DNA of 64,000 nucleotides from CAWHJB01 sp963698715. Lineage in GTDB: Bacteria > Chloroflexota > Anaerolineae > Anaerolineales > UBA4823. The DNA is taken from contig CAVORW010000002.1 in the NCBI GenBank assembly GCA_963698715.1, positions 124,001-188,000 of the forward strand, read 5' to 3'. The notes under the pieces were generated by a model, which was given only the letters and a program-made list of their open reading frames with translations, did not search any database and was not told the origin of the DNA. Of the stretch, positions 9,275 to 18,678 are shown in pieces (the stretch's first letter is position 1; each line of letters begins with the position of its first letter). Both the position numbers and the translations under genes were made by a program.

Positions 9275-10699
9275 ATGGGGAACCGACTGAAAGTCAAAAT
9301 GATTTTACCCGCATTAACTGAGGCGAAAAGCCCTTATTGGCGTCCCATCAAGTACGCGCTTTTTCCCCCTTTGGGGCTGGCGACGCTGGCTGGTTATCTG
9401 GACGAGGATGACCACATCACCATCCAGGACGAGCATGTTGAAGACCTTGACCTGGGGGATGAACCTGATCTGGTGGTGATCCAGGTATATATTACATCCG
9501 CCTACCGGTCCTACGAACTGGCCGATCACTACCGCAGCAAGGGGGCTTATGTCTGTCTCGGAGGACTGCATGTAACCTCCAATCCTCAGGAAGCTGCCCA
9601 ACATGCCGACACGATCTTCTTGGGGCCCGGCGAGGATACCTGGCCTGTTTTTCTTCAAGATTGGCGCGCCGGACATCCCAGGCAACGCTACCGATCTCAT
9701 ATCCGAACCCTGGTCGGCTTGCCGCCAATTCGGCGGGATTTGATCAAACGACATTTATACCTGGTGCCAAATTCAATCGTTGTCTCGCGCGGCTGTCCCC
9801 ATACCTGCGATTTTTGTTATAAGGAGGCTTTCTTTCAGGGCGGGAAATCTTTCTACACCCAGGAAGTTGACGCAGCCTTGAGGGAAATCGAAAGGCTGCC
9901 AGGGCGCCATTTATATTTTCTGGATGACCACCTGTTCGGTAATCCTCGTTTCGCAGCTGCTCTGTTTGACGGCATGCAGGGCATGGGACGATTATGGCAG
10001 GCTGCCGGCACTGTTGCAACTATACTTAAGCCTGGGTTAATGGAGAAAGCCTCCGCCAGTGGATTGCGCAGTCTGTTTGTAGGTTTTGAAACTCTGCATG
10101 CAGGCAACTTGGTTGCCCAGAATAAAATCCAAAATCTTCACAAAGACTACCAGGCTGCCATCAAGCGCTTACATGATTTGGGAATAATGGTCAATGCCAG
10201 CTTCGTGTTCGGCATGGATGAGGATGACGAAACGGTGTTTCAACGCACGGTTGAATGGGCGATCCGGCAGGGCATTGAAACAGCCACCTTCCACATTCTG
10301 ACCCCCTACCCAGGAACAGTCCTGCATACCCGTATGAAAGCGCAAGGGCGGATTACCAGCTGGAATTGGGATCGTTACGACACTCGCCATGCTGTCTTTC
10401 AACCACTCAAAATGAGCCCTGAAACTTTGGAAGCCGGATATTGGCAAGCTTATCGCGATTTTTATCGGTGGGGATCTATCTTGAATTCCGCCTGGACAAA
10501 AGAAAGCCTCGGTGGCAAGCTGCGCCATCTGGCTTATACAGGTGGTTGGAAAAAGTTCGAACCGGTTTGGGATTGGGTAATTCGAGCCAGGCGGGTCACC
10601 CGCTGCTTGCCCCTGTTGGAGACAGTTCTGGCCGGGTCTGGCAGGCATACACCAGCCAAAGACCGCCATGCTCAGCTTAAGCCACAGCAATTCCTATGA
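9275..10699 (+). CDS. B12-binding domain radical SAM protein
   Basis: The 474-residue protein begins with a cobalamin-binding-like Rossmann domain (about 1-140), including PPLGLATLAGYL and QDEHVEDL. The radical SAM core starts at about residue 160, with the cluster-binding cysteines in SRGCPHTCDFCY (Cx3Cx2C). Further core segments are FLDDHLFGN and GLRSLFVGFET. This architecture is shared by BchE-, HpnJ- and P-methylase-like enzymes, which perform methylations, cyclisations or hydroxylations on unactivated carbons. The classic DxHxxG cobalamin motif is replaced by DEHVED, so cobalamin may bind base-off without His, or not at all. It is a single-gene unit with no neighbours suggesting the substrate. 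Lipid, hopanoid or pigment modification are all possible. Confidence 0.92.
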   Translation: MGNRLKVKMILPALTEAKSPYWRPIKYALFPPLGLATLAGYLDEDDHITIQDEHVEDLDLGDEPDLVVIQVYITSAYRSYELADHYRSKGAYVCLGGLHVTSNPQEAAQHADTIFLGPGEDTWPVFLQDWRAGHPRQRYRSHIRTLVGLPPIRRDLIKRHLYLVPNSIVVSRGCPHTCDFCYKEAFFQGGKSFYTQEVDAALREIERLPGRHLYFLDDHLFGNPRFAAALFDGMQGMGRLWQAAGTVATILKPGLMEKASASGLRSLFVGFETLHAGNLVAQNKIQNLHKDYQAAIKRLHDLGIMVNASFVFGMDEDDETVFQRTVEWAIRQGIETATFHILTPYPGTVLHTRMKAQGRITSWNWDRYDTRHAVFQPLKMSPETLEAGYWQAYRDFYRWGSILNSAWTKESLGGKLRHLAYTGGWKKFEPVWDWVIRARRVTRCLPLLETVLAGSGRHTPAKDRHAQLKPQQFL

Positions 10700-10858
10700 G
10701 TTAACGAGCGTTTAAGAGCTTGATTGTTTAGCGCTCGCCTCAAAAACCGAACAACATAATATTTAATTTTACAAAATTTAATTGGTGCCCTGCGCCCATT
10801 CCCCGGATTCGCATGATGAATGCGGTACAATTCAAGCAAATTGGGAGTGGGAGCAAGT

Positions 10859-11674
10859 ATGGAAAAACCTCAGATATTGCTGACGAACGACGATGGCATT
10901 CGCTCACCTGGATTGTGGGCGGCAGCCAGCGCGCTCTCAGAAATTGGCTATGTGAATGTTGCTGCGCCGCGCGATCAGTTTTCTGGCGCCGGACGCAGTA
11001 TGCCGATCACATCAGATGGTGTCATTGAGATCAAAGAAGTTGTGGTCAATGGAAAATCCTGGCAGGTCTATGCGGTTGGCGGCACACCTGCCCAGACCGT
11101 GCAACATGCAATCCTTGAAATTTTGAGTTCTACCCCAGCATTGATTGTCTCTGGCATCAATTACGGAGAGAATGTTGGCACTGGAGTGACCGTATCGGGC
11201 ACGGTTGGGGCTGCCTTAGAAGGGGCTTCACTTGGGCTGCCTTCACTCGCCATATCCCTGGAAACCGAACAGGAACATCACCTTTCCTATTCCGATGAGG
11301 TGGACTTTTCGACTGCAGCCTATTTCACTAAACTCTTTGGCCAGATGCTGTTGGAAAAACGTTTTCCCCCGGATGTCGATGCCCTAAAAGTTGATGTCCC
11401 AAAAGACGCTACTCGGGAAACTCCCTGGGAGGTAACCCGCATCTCTCGCAAGCGCTACTTTGAACCGGTGCCACCTCGCCGTCCATCCTGGGATACCCCC
11501 GCATTGATCGGATACCGGCTGAGCACCGACCCCGATCAGGATCGTACCGACACAGATTCCTATGCTCTCAGAGTGAAAAGAGTCGTGTCCGTTACGCCCC
11601 TCAGCCTGGACATGACCTCCAGAGTCGATTTGGAAGCGATCGAGCGCTTGCTGCGTGCACCAAACGACACATAA
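10859..11674 (+). CDS. surE: 5'/3'-nucleotidase SurE
   Basis: The ATG at 10859 follows a GGGAGTGGGAG ribosome site and gives 271 residues, the usual SurE size; the ORF start 39 bases earlier has no such site. The first residues contain ILLTNDDGIRSPGL, with the metal-binding ND-D pair. The phosphate-binding segments AAPRDQFSGAGRS and VSGINYGENVGTGVTVSGTVGAA follow. SurE removes 5' or 3' phosphate from nucleoside monophosphates in a divalent-metal reaction and is cytoplasmic. It is convergent with the inositol monophosphatase gene (11 bp gap). No operon partner is visible. Confidence 0.95.
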   Translation: MEKPQILLTNDDGIRSPGLWAAASALSEIGYVNVAAPRDQFSGAGRSMPITSDGVIEIKEVVVNGKSWQVYAVGGTPAQTVQHAILEILSSTPALIVSGINYGENVGTGVTVSGTVGAALEGASLGLPSLAISLETEQEHHLSYSDEVDFSTAAYFTKLFGQMLLEKRFPPDVDALKVDVPKDATRETPWEVTRISRKRYFEPVPPRRPSWDTPALIGYRLSTDPDQDRTDTDSYALRVKRVVSVTPLSLDMTSRVDLEAIERLLRAPNDT

Positions 11675-11685
11675 GCGTGGCTGTT

Positions 11686-12492
11686 CTAGGTTTCACGCAG
11701 AATAGCCAACATACGGGCATGAATCTCTGGGTTCCCTGCCAATAGTGACGTTTGGGCCGACGAATTGGCCACAAGATATTCCGGATTACCGCTCAGATTC
11801 GTGACAACTGCACCGGCTTCCTGGGCAATGAGCCCTCCCGCCGCAATATCCCAGCTGTTCAAACGCAATTCCCAATAACCATCAAACCGTCCAGCTGCCA
11901 CATAACACAGATCCAGCGCTGCAGAGCCCAACCGCCTTACGCCTTGAGAGCGCAAAGCAAATTGGGCATAATGATCCAGATTGTTATCCGGGTTGGTGCG
12001 AATGTCGTAGGCAAATCCAGTCACCAACAAGCTATGATCCATATCGGTGGCAGCACTGGCTCGAATAGGCTGCCCATTTAACCATGCACCAGATCCTTTT
12101 TCAGCACTGAAGCACTCTTCCCGCATGGGATCGAAAACCACGCCCAGCAAGATCTGTCCGTTATGAGCATAAGCGACTGAGACAGAAAAAAAAGGGATCC
12201 CATGAGCATAATTAACGGTCCCATCGATGGGATCAATATACCAGATGCAGCAGTCTCCTCCCCGGTTTACGCCGCTTTCTTCAGAAACGATCCGGTCATC
12301 CGGAAAACGCTGCCGAATTGAACCGATCAGATACTTTTCAGATTGCAGGTCAACATCTGTGACCAGGTCAATGATGCCTTTGTAATTCACTTCGAGATGA
12401 TTTGCCATCCCTGGGCGCGCCTCATAACCGGACCGTAATATCTTTCCGGCTTCGCGAGCGAGCAATTCTAAATCAGTTAACGTTGGTTTCAA
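11686..12492 (-). CDS. Inositol monophosphatase family protein (SuhB-like)
   Basis: This 268-residue protein starts at a TTG preceded by AGGA eight bases upstream. It has all three family motifs: E in SEESGVNRG (about residue 70), the metal site WYIDPIDGTVNYAHG at about 85-99, and the second metal site NSWDIAAGGLIAQEAGA near 214-230. Members hydrolyse inositol-1-phosphate or related sugar phosphates with Mg2+; some act on fructose-1,6-bisphosphate, PAP or NADP. No neighbour pins the substrate. It is transcribed toward surE and lies downstream of a large hairpin that separates it from the receiver gene. Confidence 0.93.
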   Translation of the reverse strand: MKPTLTDLELLAREAGKILRSGYEARPGMANHLEVNYKGIIDLVTDVDLQSEKYLIGSIRQRFPDDRIVSEESGVNRGGDCCIWYIDPIDGTVNYAHGIPFFSVSVAYAHNGQILLGVVFDPMREECFSAEKGSGAWLNGQPIRASAATDMDHSLLVTGFAYDIRTNPDNNLDHYAQFALRSQGVRRLGSAALDLCYVAAGRFDGYWELRLNSWDIAAGGLIAQEAGAVVTNLSGNPEYLVANSSAQTSLLAGNPEIHARMLAILRET

Positions 12493-12542
12493 TTTAGCTA
12501 TCCTATCTATTTTGGGAGCTCAGAAGCTATCAAAAAATGGTT

Positions 12543-12584
12543 TATGTGGTTGTTGTTGCCTGCGCAGGCAACAACAACCACATA
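12543..12584 (-). terminator. Perfect 42-bp palindrome, probable terminator of the upstream receiver gene
   Basis: Two 21-base arms (12543-12563 and 12564-12584) are exact reverse complements with no spacer; the centre is TGCGCA. On the minus strand the hairpin is followed after a few bases by a run of six T (12532-12537 region), which fits a factor-independent terminator for the gene ending at 12691. The length and absence of a loop are unusual for a simple terminator. Confidence 0.6.
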
Positions 12585-12690
12585 CCTTTCAGCCTTTCGG
12601 GTAGATGTTTATTGTCTGGGTATGCAGTTAAACAAGGATACCCCCCGTCCCCTACTCTTGTCAATAATTGTATTCGCCAAGGAATGTTCT

Positions 12691-13320
12691 TTACAAGCGG
12701 CTCGAATATTGATCCATCAACCGATATAAGTCATCCAATTCCGATTGAATTTCATTGCGATGATCAATAGCTTCATTTAGCAGCGCCATAAAAGCCGATT
12801 TCTGGCTTTCGGGCAATGTCCCCAGCAGCCGTTCTGTGCGGCCAATTTGAGTGTTTTTATGACGTAATTTACTTTCCAGTCGTTCTCGATAGCGCTGGTA
12901 GAACTCCTCGTCCTCCATCGGTGGGGGCATGGTGGGTGGCGCCATGGTTAGTACTTCAGCCACAGTCAGTAGAAATTCTTCGGTATCCACGGGTTTCTCT
13001 AAAAACCGGATTGCCCCAAGGTTCATGGCAAATTCTTTATCTTCTGGGGTCAGATAGGTAGCTGAAAGAAAGATAATCGGAATATGGGATGTTTTTGGCT
13101 GACTGCGGAGGTTGTGGGTCAGCGCAAAACCATCCAACTTGGGCATCAAGATGTCGGTGATGATTAACGCGGGATGTTCGGCTTCAATTCGCTCGAGTGC
13201 TTCCTGCCCGTTGCGAGCTGTTACAACCGGATATCCTTTGAACCTCAGAGTCACATCCAATAATTCCAGTATATTGGGAACATCTTCAACCACTAGAAGG
13301 GGGCCATAGGGAACCGTCAT
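12691..13320 (-). CDS. Response regulator receiver protein with helical C-terminus
   Basis: From the ATG at 13320 the protein has about 209 residues; a TTG 24 bases earlier is the alternative. The receiver domain covers about 5-120: VVEDVPNI acidic pocket, phospho-Asp in IITDILMPKLDG, Ser in FLSATYL and Lys in FLEKPVDTEEF. After it comes a Pro/Met-rich linker (MAPPTMPPPMEDEEF) and a charged helical tail without a recognisable DNA-binding or catalytic domain. It therefore looks like a single-domain or adaptor-type regulator acting through protein contacts. No kinase is adjacent. Confidence 0.85.
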   Translation of the reverse strand: MTVPYGPLLVVEDVPNILELLDVTLRFKGYPVVTARNGQEALERIEAEHPALIITDILMPKLDGFALTHNLRSQPKTSHIPIIFLSATYLTPEDKEFAMNLGAIRFLEKPVDTEEFLLTVAEVLTMAPPTMPPPMEDEEFYQRYRERLESKLRHKNTQIGRTERLLGTLPESQKSAFMALLNEAIDHRNEIQSELDDLYRLMDQYSSRL

Positions 13321-13448
13321 ATAGATTATTGTATCCCCGAACAAAATCCATCTACAGACAATTTTGTTAGGATCTTTGTGAATCTCCGGAGCAGGTAGGA
13401 TATGTGGTGGGGATCTATGGGTGGGTTATATCTGTGCTTGCACAGGAT

Positions 13449-14075
13449 CTATCTCTCAAGCTCAACCTCGGCAATTAATTGATCGAAAAAATCGACCAGA
13501 TAGGCATGCCGCTGTTCTGCAATAGCTTTGGCAGTCCTGGTGTAGAGCCTGTTTCTTAGTTTGCTTAGCTTGAACAGATATTCATGATAAGCGCTATACC
13601 TTTCACCCGGCTCGATACTGCCAGATTCAAGGAAACCCTGGGATGGTGGCAAATAAGCCGGGTTACGATCCAGCGCCGAGTATGCGATTGCTCGAGCGAT
13701 ACCAATCGCACCGATCGCATCGAGTTTATCAGCATCATACAAGATTTGTGCTTCCAATGTGGCTGGAGATTCGCTTGGGTCGCGAAAGCGGTGGGATCGG
13801 ATACAATGTTCTACTGCGGAAATTTCAATCTCACTCCAATTTTCTGCCAGCAGTATCTGGCGGGCGAAAGCGGCAGAAGCAATTTGGTGATCCTCTCTGC
13901 CCCTTTCTTCGGGCATAGCATCATGTAACAGCGCTGCTGCCCTCACGATCTTGAGATCAGCATCTTCAACCTGAGCCAGTCGTTCTGCCATGTGATAGAC
14001 TCGCAGCACATGATCATAACCATGGACCGGATCATTTTCGGGATACCAGGCGCTTGCTTGTTCGATTGTTGGCAT
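13449..14075 (-). CDS. HD domain phosphohydrolase (YedJ-like)
   Basis: The 208-residue protein carries an HD metal site: HGYDHVLRVYHMA near residues 19-31 (first His), AAALLHDA (the HD pair) at about 46-53, HCIRSH with further His, and the distal Asp in YDADKLDAIGAIG. This set matches small HD hydrolases that remove phosphate from nucleotides. Substrate unknown. Single gene, no clear ribosome site. Confidence 0.85.
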   Translation of the reverse strand: MPTIEQASAWYPENDPVHGYDHVLRVYHMAERLAQVEDADLKIVRAAALLHDAMPEERGREDHQIASAAFARQILLAENWSEIEISAVEHCIRSHRFRDPSESPATLEAQILYDADKLDAIGAIGIARAIAYSALDRNPAYLPPSQGFLESGSIEPGERYSAYHEYLFKLSKLRNRLYTRTAKAIAEQRHAYLVDFFDQLIAEVELER

Positions 14076-14213
14076 TTGTATTTTGTTGGATTTTAAGAAT
14101 AAGGTATCTAGGCAGGCTCAAACAAAAATGATGGGCGGCCTATCTCGATCGTTGACCAGGTAGTTGCGGATTTAATAATTAGGTGTCTATCCACTCGCCA
14201 ATACTTACCAAGA

Positions 14214-15464
14214 CTAAACGGGATAAACCCGCCCTTTTTTGATCACGGTCTGCACCAGATTGGTCCCAAAGCGGTAGCCCAGATTCTGATAATCCGGAAC
14301 GGCTAGAATCAACATGTCTGCCTGTTTGCCAGGCTCTAATGAACCAATTCGATCTGCACGCGAAATAGCAGCCGCCGAATTGATTGTTGCCGCTGCGATC
14401 GCCTGAGCGGGCGTCAACCCAAGCCTGCGACAGGCCAGCGCCAAAACAAACTGCATGCTTTCACACCAGGCAGTTCCCGGATTGAGATCCGTCGCCAGGG
14501 CCAACAATCCATCTCCCTCCACGATCGCATTTGCCGGGGTATAGTGGTCTTCAGCCAAACCGAAAGGCGTACAGGGCAGGGCAACGGCGACGGTATCGCT
14601 GGCTGTCAACACCTTCAAATCTTCTGCTGAGGTCTTCACCAGGTGATCGGCTGAAACGGCCTTTAAATTAGCTGCCAGGCTCGCACCACCCAGGTTATCG
14701 AATTCATCTGCGTGGATTTTTAGAGGAAAACCTAAGTCACGCGCTTTGGTTAGGATCTGGCGGGATTGTTCCAAATCAAAAGCGCCCGTTTCGCAAAACA
14801 CATCCACAAACGGCATAGACTGATAAGGTGCATGGGCTGGCCACCAGTCATGCAATAGAGGCAGCATCGTCTCCGACACCAGCCTGGTGTAGCCATCTGG
14901 GTCATGTCGATACTCAGGCGCGATCGCATGCGCACCTAAAAATGTAATCGCTAATTCCAACGGACCTTCGGAATCCAGAGCCAATAATGCCTGAAGCATT
15001 CGCAGTTCAGTGGCAGTTCGCAGCCCATATCCGGTTTTTACCTCGGCTGTGGTTGTGCCGTAAGTAAACATGCTCCACAGACGCGGCCGCGTTTCATTCA
15101 ACAATTTGTCATACGTGGCCGTGCGGGTCGCCTTAACTGTGGAAAGAATTCCCCCGCCAGCAGCCAAAATCTCCATATAGGTTTTGCCTTGTAGGCGCAT
15201 TTCAAATTCAGCTGCCCGATTGCCGACCCAGATCGCATGAGTGTGCGGATCGACGAAACCGGGCATCACAACTTTCCCGCCTGCATCCAACATCGGTTCA
15301 TTTGGGTAAGCCGTCCGCAAGTCACTGCTGGATCCGATTGCTATAATTTCTTCGCCATGGATCAATACAGCCCCATCCGAGATGATGCCCAGGTCGCCAA
15401 GACGACCACCGCGCTGTGGCCCGCCCGCCAGTGTGAGCAGTTGAGATGCAGAATGTATCAGCAT
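14214..15464 (-). CDS. hutI: Imidazolonepropionase HutI
   Basis: The product opens the ring of 4-imidazolone-5-propionate to N-formimino-glutamate, the third step of histidine breakdown. It is an amidohydrolase: PGFVDPHTHAIWVGNRAAEF carries the HxH metal ligands, GGGILSTVKATR is a HutI-specific loop, KIHADEFDNLGGASLA supplies another His, and ATDLNPGT contributes the metal Asp. The ATG at 15464 is chosen because homologues begin close to an (I/L)xxxxxLLTL strand; a longer start at 15527 adds 21 residues with no family resemblance. The other hut genes are not in the window. It is divergent from an aspartase gene, so both may serve amino-acid catabolism. Confidence 0.94.
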   Translation of the reverse strand: MLIHSASQLLTLAGGPQRGGRLGDLGIISDGAVLIHGEEIIAIGSSSDLRTAYPNEPMLDAGGKVVMPGFVDPHTHAIWVGNRAAEFEMRLQGKTYMEILAAGGGILSTVKATRTATYDKLLNETRPRLWSMFTYGTTTAEVKTGYGLRTATELRMLQALLALDSEGPLELAITFLGAHAIAPEYRHDPDGYTRLVSETMLPLLHDWWPAHAPYQSMPFVDVFCETGAFDLEQSRQILTKARDLGFPLKIHADEFDNLGGASLAANLKAVSADHLVKTSAEDLKVLTASDTVAVALPCTPFGLAEDHYTPANAIVEGDGLLALATDLNPGTAWCESMQFVLALACRRLGLTPAQAIAAATINSAAAISRADRIGSLEPGKQADMLILAVPDYQNLGYRFGTNLVQTVIKKGRVYPV

Positions 15465-15779
15465 GTTGGAGAGACCTGTTAAATCAGAATCGCGTGAAAT
15501 CCTTGAATAAACCGGATGCAGATGCATCTGCAGTCATTATGCCATGGTTGATTGTCTTTGACAACCAACCTTGTGGAGGGCGGACTAATATTCTGCCAAT
15601 TGATTTTGTGATTAACCTTCATACAACGTATCCGAGACCGACCTATTCGGAGTAAAATTGTTGCATTACTATTGATGCGTTGTTTATGAACTGCTGGAGG
15701 CGGGCCCGAAAAAGCCCTAATACTTCAATCCACCTGTCAGGAATGTATGCACAGAAAATAAAAGAATGGAGAACTTGCT
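15465..15779. promoter_or_regulatory. Divergent hutI / aspartase promoter region with an inverted repeat
   Basis: About 315 bp between two divergently transcribed catabolic genes. At 15546-15570 there is an inverted repeat with 11-base arms (GGTTGATTGTC and GACAACCAACC), matching at 10 of 11 positions around a TTT spacer. It could be an operator or a small hairpin. No confident promoter hexamers were identified. Confidence 0.35.
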
Positions 15780-17216
15780 ATGAATCAGACTTTTCGGACT
15801 GAGCGCGATTCTTTGGGGGAATTGAAGGTGCCCGAGGCTGCCTTATACGGAGCCCAAACTCAGCGCGCGGTTGAGAATTTCCCTATTTCGGGTTTACGCC
15901 CCTGGCGCGCTTTTATCTGGTCTATGGCGACCATTAAAAGGGCTGCTGCCGAAGTCAACCTGGAGCTGGGCTTGCTGGACCAAACCAAGGCCAGGGCAAT
16001 CATCCTGGCTGCCGAGGAGGTCATGAACGGAGGTTGGGACGATCAATTTGTTGTCGATCCTTTCCAGGCCGGCGCAGGCACCAGCCATAATATGAATACA
16101 AATGAAGTCATCGCTAATCGCGCTACCCAAATCTTAGGTGGGAAACCGGGCCAATATCTGGTGCACCCAAATGATCATGTCAACATGGCCCAGTCAACCA
16201 ACGACACAATTCCCACGGCTATCCGGCTAGGGGTGCTCTGGCGGTTGGAAGAGTTAGACGAGACCATCATGGCACTCTCTCAGGCCCTGGCAGATAAAGC
16301 AGCTGCTTTTGATGATATCGTTAAGTCCGGACGCACGCACTTGCAAGATGCCGTCCCTGTCCGGATGGGCCAGGAATTCAACGCTTATGCATTAGCTGTC
16401 CAGCGCGATGCCGAGCGGATAATCCGCTCGGCAGAAGGGCTGAGGCATCTTGGGATCGGCGGGACAGCAACGGGCACCGGGCTCAATGCGCACCCGGAAT
16501 ATCACCCACGCATGGTCAAATGCCTATCGGTATTGTGCGGCTTCCCACTTTACACTTCCGACAATTTGTTTGAAAGTATGCAATCTATGGCTGATGCAGC
16601 CGATTTTTCGGGTGCGATCCGCACCCTGTCCATAACCCTGACGCGTATCGCCAACGATTTTCGGCTGCTCGCATCTGGACCTTCAACGGGCCTGGACGAA
16701 CTTCGTTTACCTGCCGTGCAACCCGGCTCCAGCATCATGCCCGGCAAAGTCAACCCCGTTCTGGCCGAGATGCTGAATATGGCTATGTTCCACATCCAGG
16801 GCTGCGATCATACAGTCGCTTTGGCTGCCCAGGCCGGACAGTTAGAGCTGAATGTGATGATGCCAATCATCGCCCATAATCTGTTTGAGATGATGCAGGT
16901 TGCAATCGGAGCCATCAACGCCTTCACAGAAAAACTGGTGCGCGGATTACAGGCCAATCGGGAAAAAGCCGAAAGCTGGTTAGAGAAGAATGCCATTATC
17001 GTGACTGCCTTGAACCCTGTGATCGGTTACGCCGCCGGAGCCGCTATTGTGAAACAATCCCTGGCAAGCGGCAGGACGGTCCGCGAAATCGCCATTGAAA
17101 AAGCTGCCCACGGGGAACTGCGTCACACCCAGGAGGATCGACAGGTCAGCGAAGCCGAGATTCGTTCGGCTTTGAGCGACATGCGCCGCCTTACGGAAGG
17201 AGGCATCTATGGTTAA
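15780..17216 (+). CDS. Aspartate ammonia-lyase (fumarase/aspartase superfamily)
   Basis: The 478-residue protein has the three conserved regions of the superfamily: AGTSHNMNTNEVIANRA near 100-116, GRTHLQDAVPVRMGQEF near 185-201, and the signature PGSSIMPGKVNPV near 318-330, which includes the catalytic Ser loop. The choice of aspartase over class II fumarase rests on QLELNVMMPII and GRTHLQDAVP, which match what I recall of Bacillus AnsB better than of FumC. This is a moderate preference. The enzyme would deaminate aspartate to fumarate, a homotetramer in the cytoplasm. GGAG precedes the ATG. Divergent from hutI. Confidence 0.82.
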   Translation: MNQTFRTERDSLGELKVPEAALYGAQTQRAVENFPISGLRPWRAFIWSMATIKRAAAEVNLELGLLDQTKARAIILAAEEVMNGGWDDQFVVDPFQAGAGTSHNMNTNEVIANRATQILGGKPGQYLVHPNDHVNMAQSTNDTIPTAIRLGVLWRLEELDETIMALSQALADKAAAFDDIVKSGRTHLQDAVPVRMGQEFNAYALAVQRDAERIIRSAEGLRHLGIGGTATGTGLNAHPEYHPRMVKCLSVLCGFPLYTSDNLFESMQSMADAADFSGAIRTLSITLTRIANDFRLLASGPSTGLDELRLPAVQPGSSIMPGKVNPVLAEMLNMAMFHIQGCDHTVALAAQAGQLELNVMMPIIAHNLFEMMQVAIGAINAFTEKLVRGLQANREKAESWLEKNAIIVTALNPVIGYAAGAAIVKQSLASGRTVREIAIEKAAHGELRHTQEDRQVSEAEIRSALSDMRRLTEGGIYG

Positions 17217-17344
17217 GCCATTCGGCATCTTTACATAGACTTTATTGCTTTTCCGCTCTTCCCTTTTTATTATAAAATCGTCTCATTCTGATTTTTAGTC
17301 TTTTAGGATATTTTCACCATCAGTCTACACTTTCGAGGTATTGA

Positions 17345-18172
17345 ATGGAATCTGCTAACATCCTCGTCATCGAAGATGACGATATTGTTGCTCGCACAAT
17401 CGAACGAAGTTTAAGGGTACATGATTTTCGGGTCATGTTAGCCAGCAGCGGAGTGGAGGGGTTAAAGCTCGCCCGCCGGCGGCCACCCGATCTCGCCATA
17501 CTAGATATTATTATGCCAGGGATGGATGGTTATACCGTTTGCCGTGAAATTCGTGCAGATCCTCTGCTGGATTATGTTCCAATTCTGTTTTTAACGGCAA
17601 AAATCAAAGATGAGGATAAAATCGCTGGTTTCACAGCTGGGGCAGACGATTATCTGTGCAAGCCTTTCAATATCGATGAATTGATCCTGCGGGTGCGGGC
17701 AATTCTCCGCCGAACTCAGAAATTGCGAGCGGCAAAGGCAGCTATTGAAGCTGAGGCAGCCACCGGCACGGCCACAATTGAGATTCATGAAGTCACCGAG
17801 CCAATAATTGCTGACGGATCGAACGAAGTACTCGAAACCATAGCTAAAATCACTGTTGGTGCTTTTGTGCTCGATACAGGTTCTTATGAGTTGCAGACAC
17901 CAGAGCGAGGCAGCATCCGGCTTACCCCCGTCCAATATGATCTACTGCATCACTTAATGAGCCATGCCGGTGAAATATTTACACCCAGCCGTCTTCTCGA
18001 TGAGGTCTGGGATTATCCATCCGATACAGGCAGCCCTGATTTAGTCAGAGTTCATATTAAAAATTTGCGCGAGCGTATTGAAGCCGATCCACGCGCCCCT
18101 CTTTTATTCAAACTGTGCCGGGATACGGTTATACAGTCAGTGGAGATATGCCAAATTGAAGCTGTTCGCTAG
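17345..18172 (+). CDS. OmpR/PhoB-family response regulator with C-terminal frameshift
   Basis: Receiver domain at residues 4-122 (VIEDDD, phospho-Asp in LAILDIIMPGMDG, Thr in FLTAK, Lys in LCKPF). A winged-helix output domain follows after an acidic linker (about 170-275), with LTPVQYDLLHHL and VRVHIKNLRERIE. The family normally ends with (I/V)xTVxGxGY. Here the frame instead gives an unrelated tail, while the -1 frame from 18106 reads IQTVPGYGYTVSGDMPN and stops at 18159. One missing T in the T-run at 18102-18105 explains it, so the true end is probably 18159. It is followed 45 bp later by a FlgN-like gene; the partner kinase is not adjacent. Confidence 0.88.
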   Translation: MESANILVIEDDDIVARTIERSLRVHDFRVMLASSGVEGLKLARRRPPDLAILDIIMPGMDGYTVCREIRADPLLDYVPILFLTAKIKDEDKIAGFTAGADDYLCKPFNIDELILRVRAILRRTQKLRAAKAAIEAEAATGTATIEIHEVTEPIIADGSNEVLETIAKITVGAFVLDTGSYELQTPERGSIRLTPVQYDLLHHLMSHAGEIFTPSRLLDEVWDYPSDTGSPDLVRVHIKNLRERIEADPRAPLLFKLCRDTVIQSVEICQIEAVR

Positions 18173-18217
18173 CTTCTGGATCGGATAAATATATCGCTTG
18201 AACAAAAGCGCTTAGGA

Positions 18218-18652
18218 ATGAAGTTAAAACCCGGATCCCTGCCAACCGCAGCCAGTCCATTGGCCGACCTGCTCGTAAAGGAATTTCGGACCTGCCAGGA
18301 TTTGCACTATTTAATTCGTGAAGAACGGCGGGCTTTGTTAAACCATGACCAAATTTCAATCAGCGCTCTGGTCACCCAGAAACAACGGCTTATTGACGAG
18401 CTCGGTCAATTGGATCTATCTGTACAGAGGAAAATTGAGGAGATTGGCCAGGTATTGGTAACGAAAGGTTATTTCAAGCCCCCATTATCAACGAACAAAA
18501 TTCTGATGGAATACGATCGTGAGACATCCGGGCGTCTCTATAGTCTATACGAGGGCATTGTAGCGTTAAAAGAAAAAATTTCAGCAATGGACTCTGTCAA
18601 TCAGACATTATCCTATCCTACACAAAACTATCACCCTCCATTATTGACCTGA
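18218..18652 (+). CDS. FlgN-like helical protein
   Basis: A 144-residue, mostly helical protein. The pattern LADLLVKEFRTCQDLHYLI, EERRALLNHD and LVTQKQRLIDELGQLD resembles the FlgN chaperone fold (antiparallel coiled coil with repeated E/K-L spacing). FlgN binds the hook-filament junction proteins FlgK and FlgL in flagellated bacteria, but no flagellar gene is present in this window. In non-motile lineages such proteins are annotated FlgN-like without known function. It is downstream of the OmpR-type regulator and before a strong terminator. Confidence 0.6.
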   Translation: MKLKPGSLPTAASPLADLLVKEFRTCQDLHYLIREERRALLNHDQISISALVTQKQRLIDELGQLDLSVQRKIEEIGQVLVTKGYFKPPLSTNKILMEYDRETSGRLYSLYEGIVALKEKISAMDSVNQTLSYPTQNYHPPLLT

Positions 18653-18678
18653 CAGGAGATTCTTTGGGGTCCACTACA

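Noticed and set aside
12537..12770. Small open frames across the 42-bp palindrome
   Set aside because: They overlap the end of the receiver gene on the other strand and encode low-complexity residues.
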